Translations under genes and position numbers: made by a program
In this document: one piece after another, positions 7,010 through 7,342 of the stretch
How positions within the stretch are numbered: the first letter of the stretch is position 1
Layout of the letters: each line of letters starts with the position of its first letter
Assembly: GCA_031276105.1 (NCBI GenBank)
Contig: JAISNS010000313.1
Coordinates: 1 to 7,342, forward strand
DNA length: 7,342 nt
Source of the DNA: Dysgonamonadaceae bacterium
GTDB lineage: Bacteria; Bacteroidota; Bacteroidia; Bacteroidales; Azobacteroidaceae
Direction: 5' to 3'
Notes under the pieces: model-generated
What the model was told of the DNA's origin: nothing
Database searches by the model: none
The model's input: only the letters and a program-made list of their open reading frames with translations

Positions 7010-7048
7010 AAAAAAACCTGCCAAATCTTTTTTAAAGATAAGACAGGT
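7010..7048 (-). terminator. Rho-independent terminator on the minus strand, with no obvious gene ahead of it
   Basis: On the minus strand, ACCTG (complement of 7044-7048) pairs with CAGGT (complement of 7016-7020), extendable by a T-G and a C-G pair. After a 2x2 mismatch, ATCTTT pairs with AAAGAT (complements of 7034-7039 and 7025-7030) around a 3-nt loop. A run of seven T (complement of 7010-7016) follows at once. This is the strongest terminator in the window. It ends minus-strand transcripts coming from the right, about 230 bp before the FISUMP start codon. Confidence 0.65.
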
Positions 7049-7095
7049 ATTGTATTTTCCTGAAATATAGTTATTTCTCTTGCGTGCGCTGTTGT

Positions 7096-7119
7096 TGTGT
7101 GTGTGTGTGTGTGTGTGTG
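7096..7119. repeat. (TG)12 dinucleotide microsatellite
   Basis: Twelve uninterrupted TG units, preceded by GTTGT. On the minus strand this reads (CA)12 and lies about 315 bp upstream of the FISUMP ATG, before the terminator. Runs this long are rare in bacterial genomes and are prone to slipped-strand length change. Confidence 0.9.
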
Positions 7120-7129
7120 CATAATTCCG

Positions 7130-7154
7130 TTAACTTCCAAGCATTGGAAGTTAA
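7130..7154. repeat. Perfect 11-bp palindrome with 3-nt centre, operator-like
   Basis: TTAACTTCCAA (7130-7140) and TTGGAAGTTAA (7144-7154) are perfect inverted copies around GCA. A further half-like copy, GGAAGTT, occurs at 7180-7186, 34 bp after the one at 7146. No T-run flanks it, so a dimeric regulator site or a recombinase site fits better than a terminator. No regulator gene is seen nearby. Confidence 0.55.
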
Positions 7155-7196
7155 TAATATGTAATAAACTGTAAATTTCGGAAGTTGCCATATTTG

Positions 7197-7228
7197 TTAC
7201 TGTTTTACAAAAACCGCTACAACAGTAA
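7197..7228. repeat. 8-bp inverted repeat
   Basis: TTACTGTT (7197-7204) and AACAGTAA (7221-7228) are perfect inverted copies with a 16-bp spacer. It could be a weak hairpin in a minus-strand leader or an operator; chance is possible in this A/T-rich stretch. Confidence 0.3.
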
Positions 7229-7342
7229 TTCAATAAATCAAATTGTGCAAATGTTCGGCATAATTTTTTTTGCGAAAGTTACAACGCGCTTCGCCCTGTT
7301 TTTTATCTGTTTTATATCTAAAAATTCGTTTTTATCCTGTAA

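Larger units (their letters stand above)
6782..7342. other. 561-bp region without a credible gene, dense in repeats and hairpins
   Basis: Reading frames here mostly translate repeats: a His-Thr run from the TG microsatellite, a Pro-rich run from the C-tracts, and a stretch from the dispersed repeat. None has a recognisable domain. Individual elements are listed separately. Positions 6782-6832 are an A/T-rich leader to the FISUMP gene made of near-repeats of AATTCTTAATT-like words. Positions 7229-7342 are A/T-rich, with several short T-runs; I see no gene, tRNA or consensus promoter there on either strand. If a gene lies to the right of the window, its start or end is outside. Confidence 0.6.

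Noticed and set aside
6794..7024. 76-codon minus-strand reading frame, Pro-rich
   Set aside because: Translation of the C/G-tract hairpin and the dispersed repeat in another frame; no start context or homology signal.
6817..7233. 138-codon minus-strand reading frame with a His-Thr run
   Set aside because: It runs through the microsatellite, the terminator, the C/G hairpin and the dispersed repeat, and its protein is a chain of translated repeats with no domain.

Overview
The window looks like a chromosomal segment of a member of the Bacteroidota, most likely Bacteroidales. The evidence is a -7 box of the Bacteroidota type (TAnnTTTG) upstream of the first gene, A/T-rich translation starts without Shine-Dalgarno motifs, a DUF4292 lipoprotein next to an EnvC-like protein, and a FISUMP-domain surface protein of the kind that is abundant in this order. 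Genus and species cannot be told from the sequence.

Layout: positions 1-80 hold a promoter region. Positions 81-5486 hold six co-oriented (+) genes that are probably one operon: dut (dUTPase), a secreted TPR-repeat protein, a DUF4292 LolA/LolB-like lipoprotein, an EnvC-type murein hydrolase activator with a degenerate LytM domain, queC and queF. Three junctions are 4-nt ATGA overlaps (dut/TPR, DUF4292/envC, queC/queF), TPR/DUF4292 overlap by 17 nt, and only envC/queC has a gap (32 nt). The operon mixes nucleotide hygiene (dut), an envelope module (TPR, LolB-like, EnvC) and two steps of queuosine precursor synthesis (QueC makes preQ0, QueF reduces it to preQ1).

Positions 5487-5638 are a convergent intergenic region with a short CGGAT-periodic repeat and a possible two-way terminator. 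Positions 5639-6781 (-) encode a secreted protein with a PKD-like domain and a C-terminal FISUMP (C-type-lectin-like) domain. The last ~180 nt of this gene are far richer in GC than the part before them, which suggests a mosaic or variable 3' end.

Positions 6782-7342 have no credible gene but are dense in structure: a ~104-bp dispersed-type repeat with nested hairpins, an 11-bp perfect G/C hairpin, an orphan rho-independent terminator on the minus strand, a (TG)12 microsatellite, and an 11-bp perfect palindrome. The most interesting items are the TPR/LolB-like/EnvC envelope module, which resembles a proteobacterial TPR-lolB pairing, and the FISUMP gene with its atypical 3' end and its upstream microsatellite and terminator region. 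No complete novel defence or mobile system is visible.
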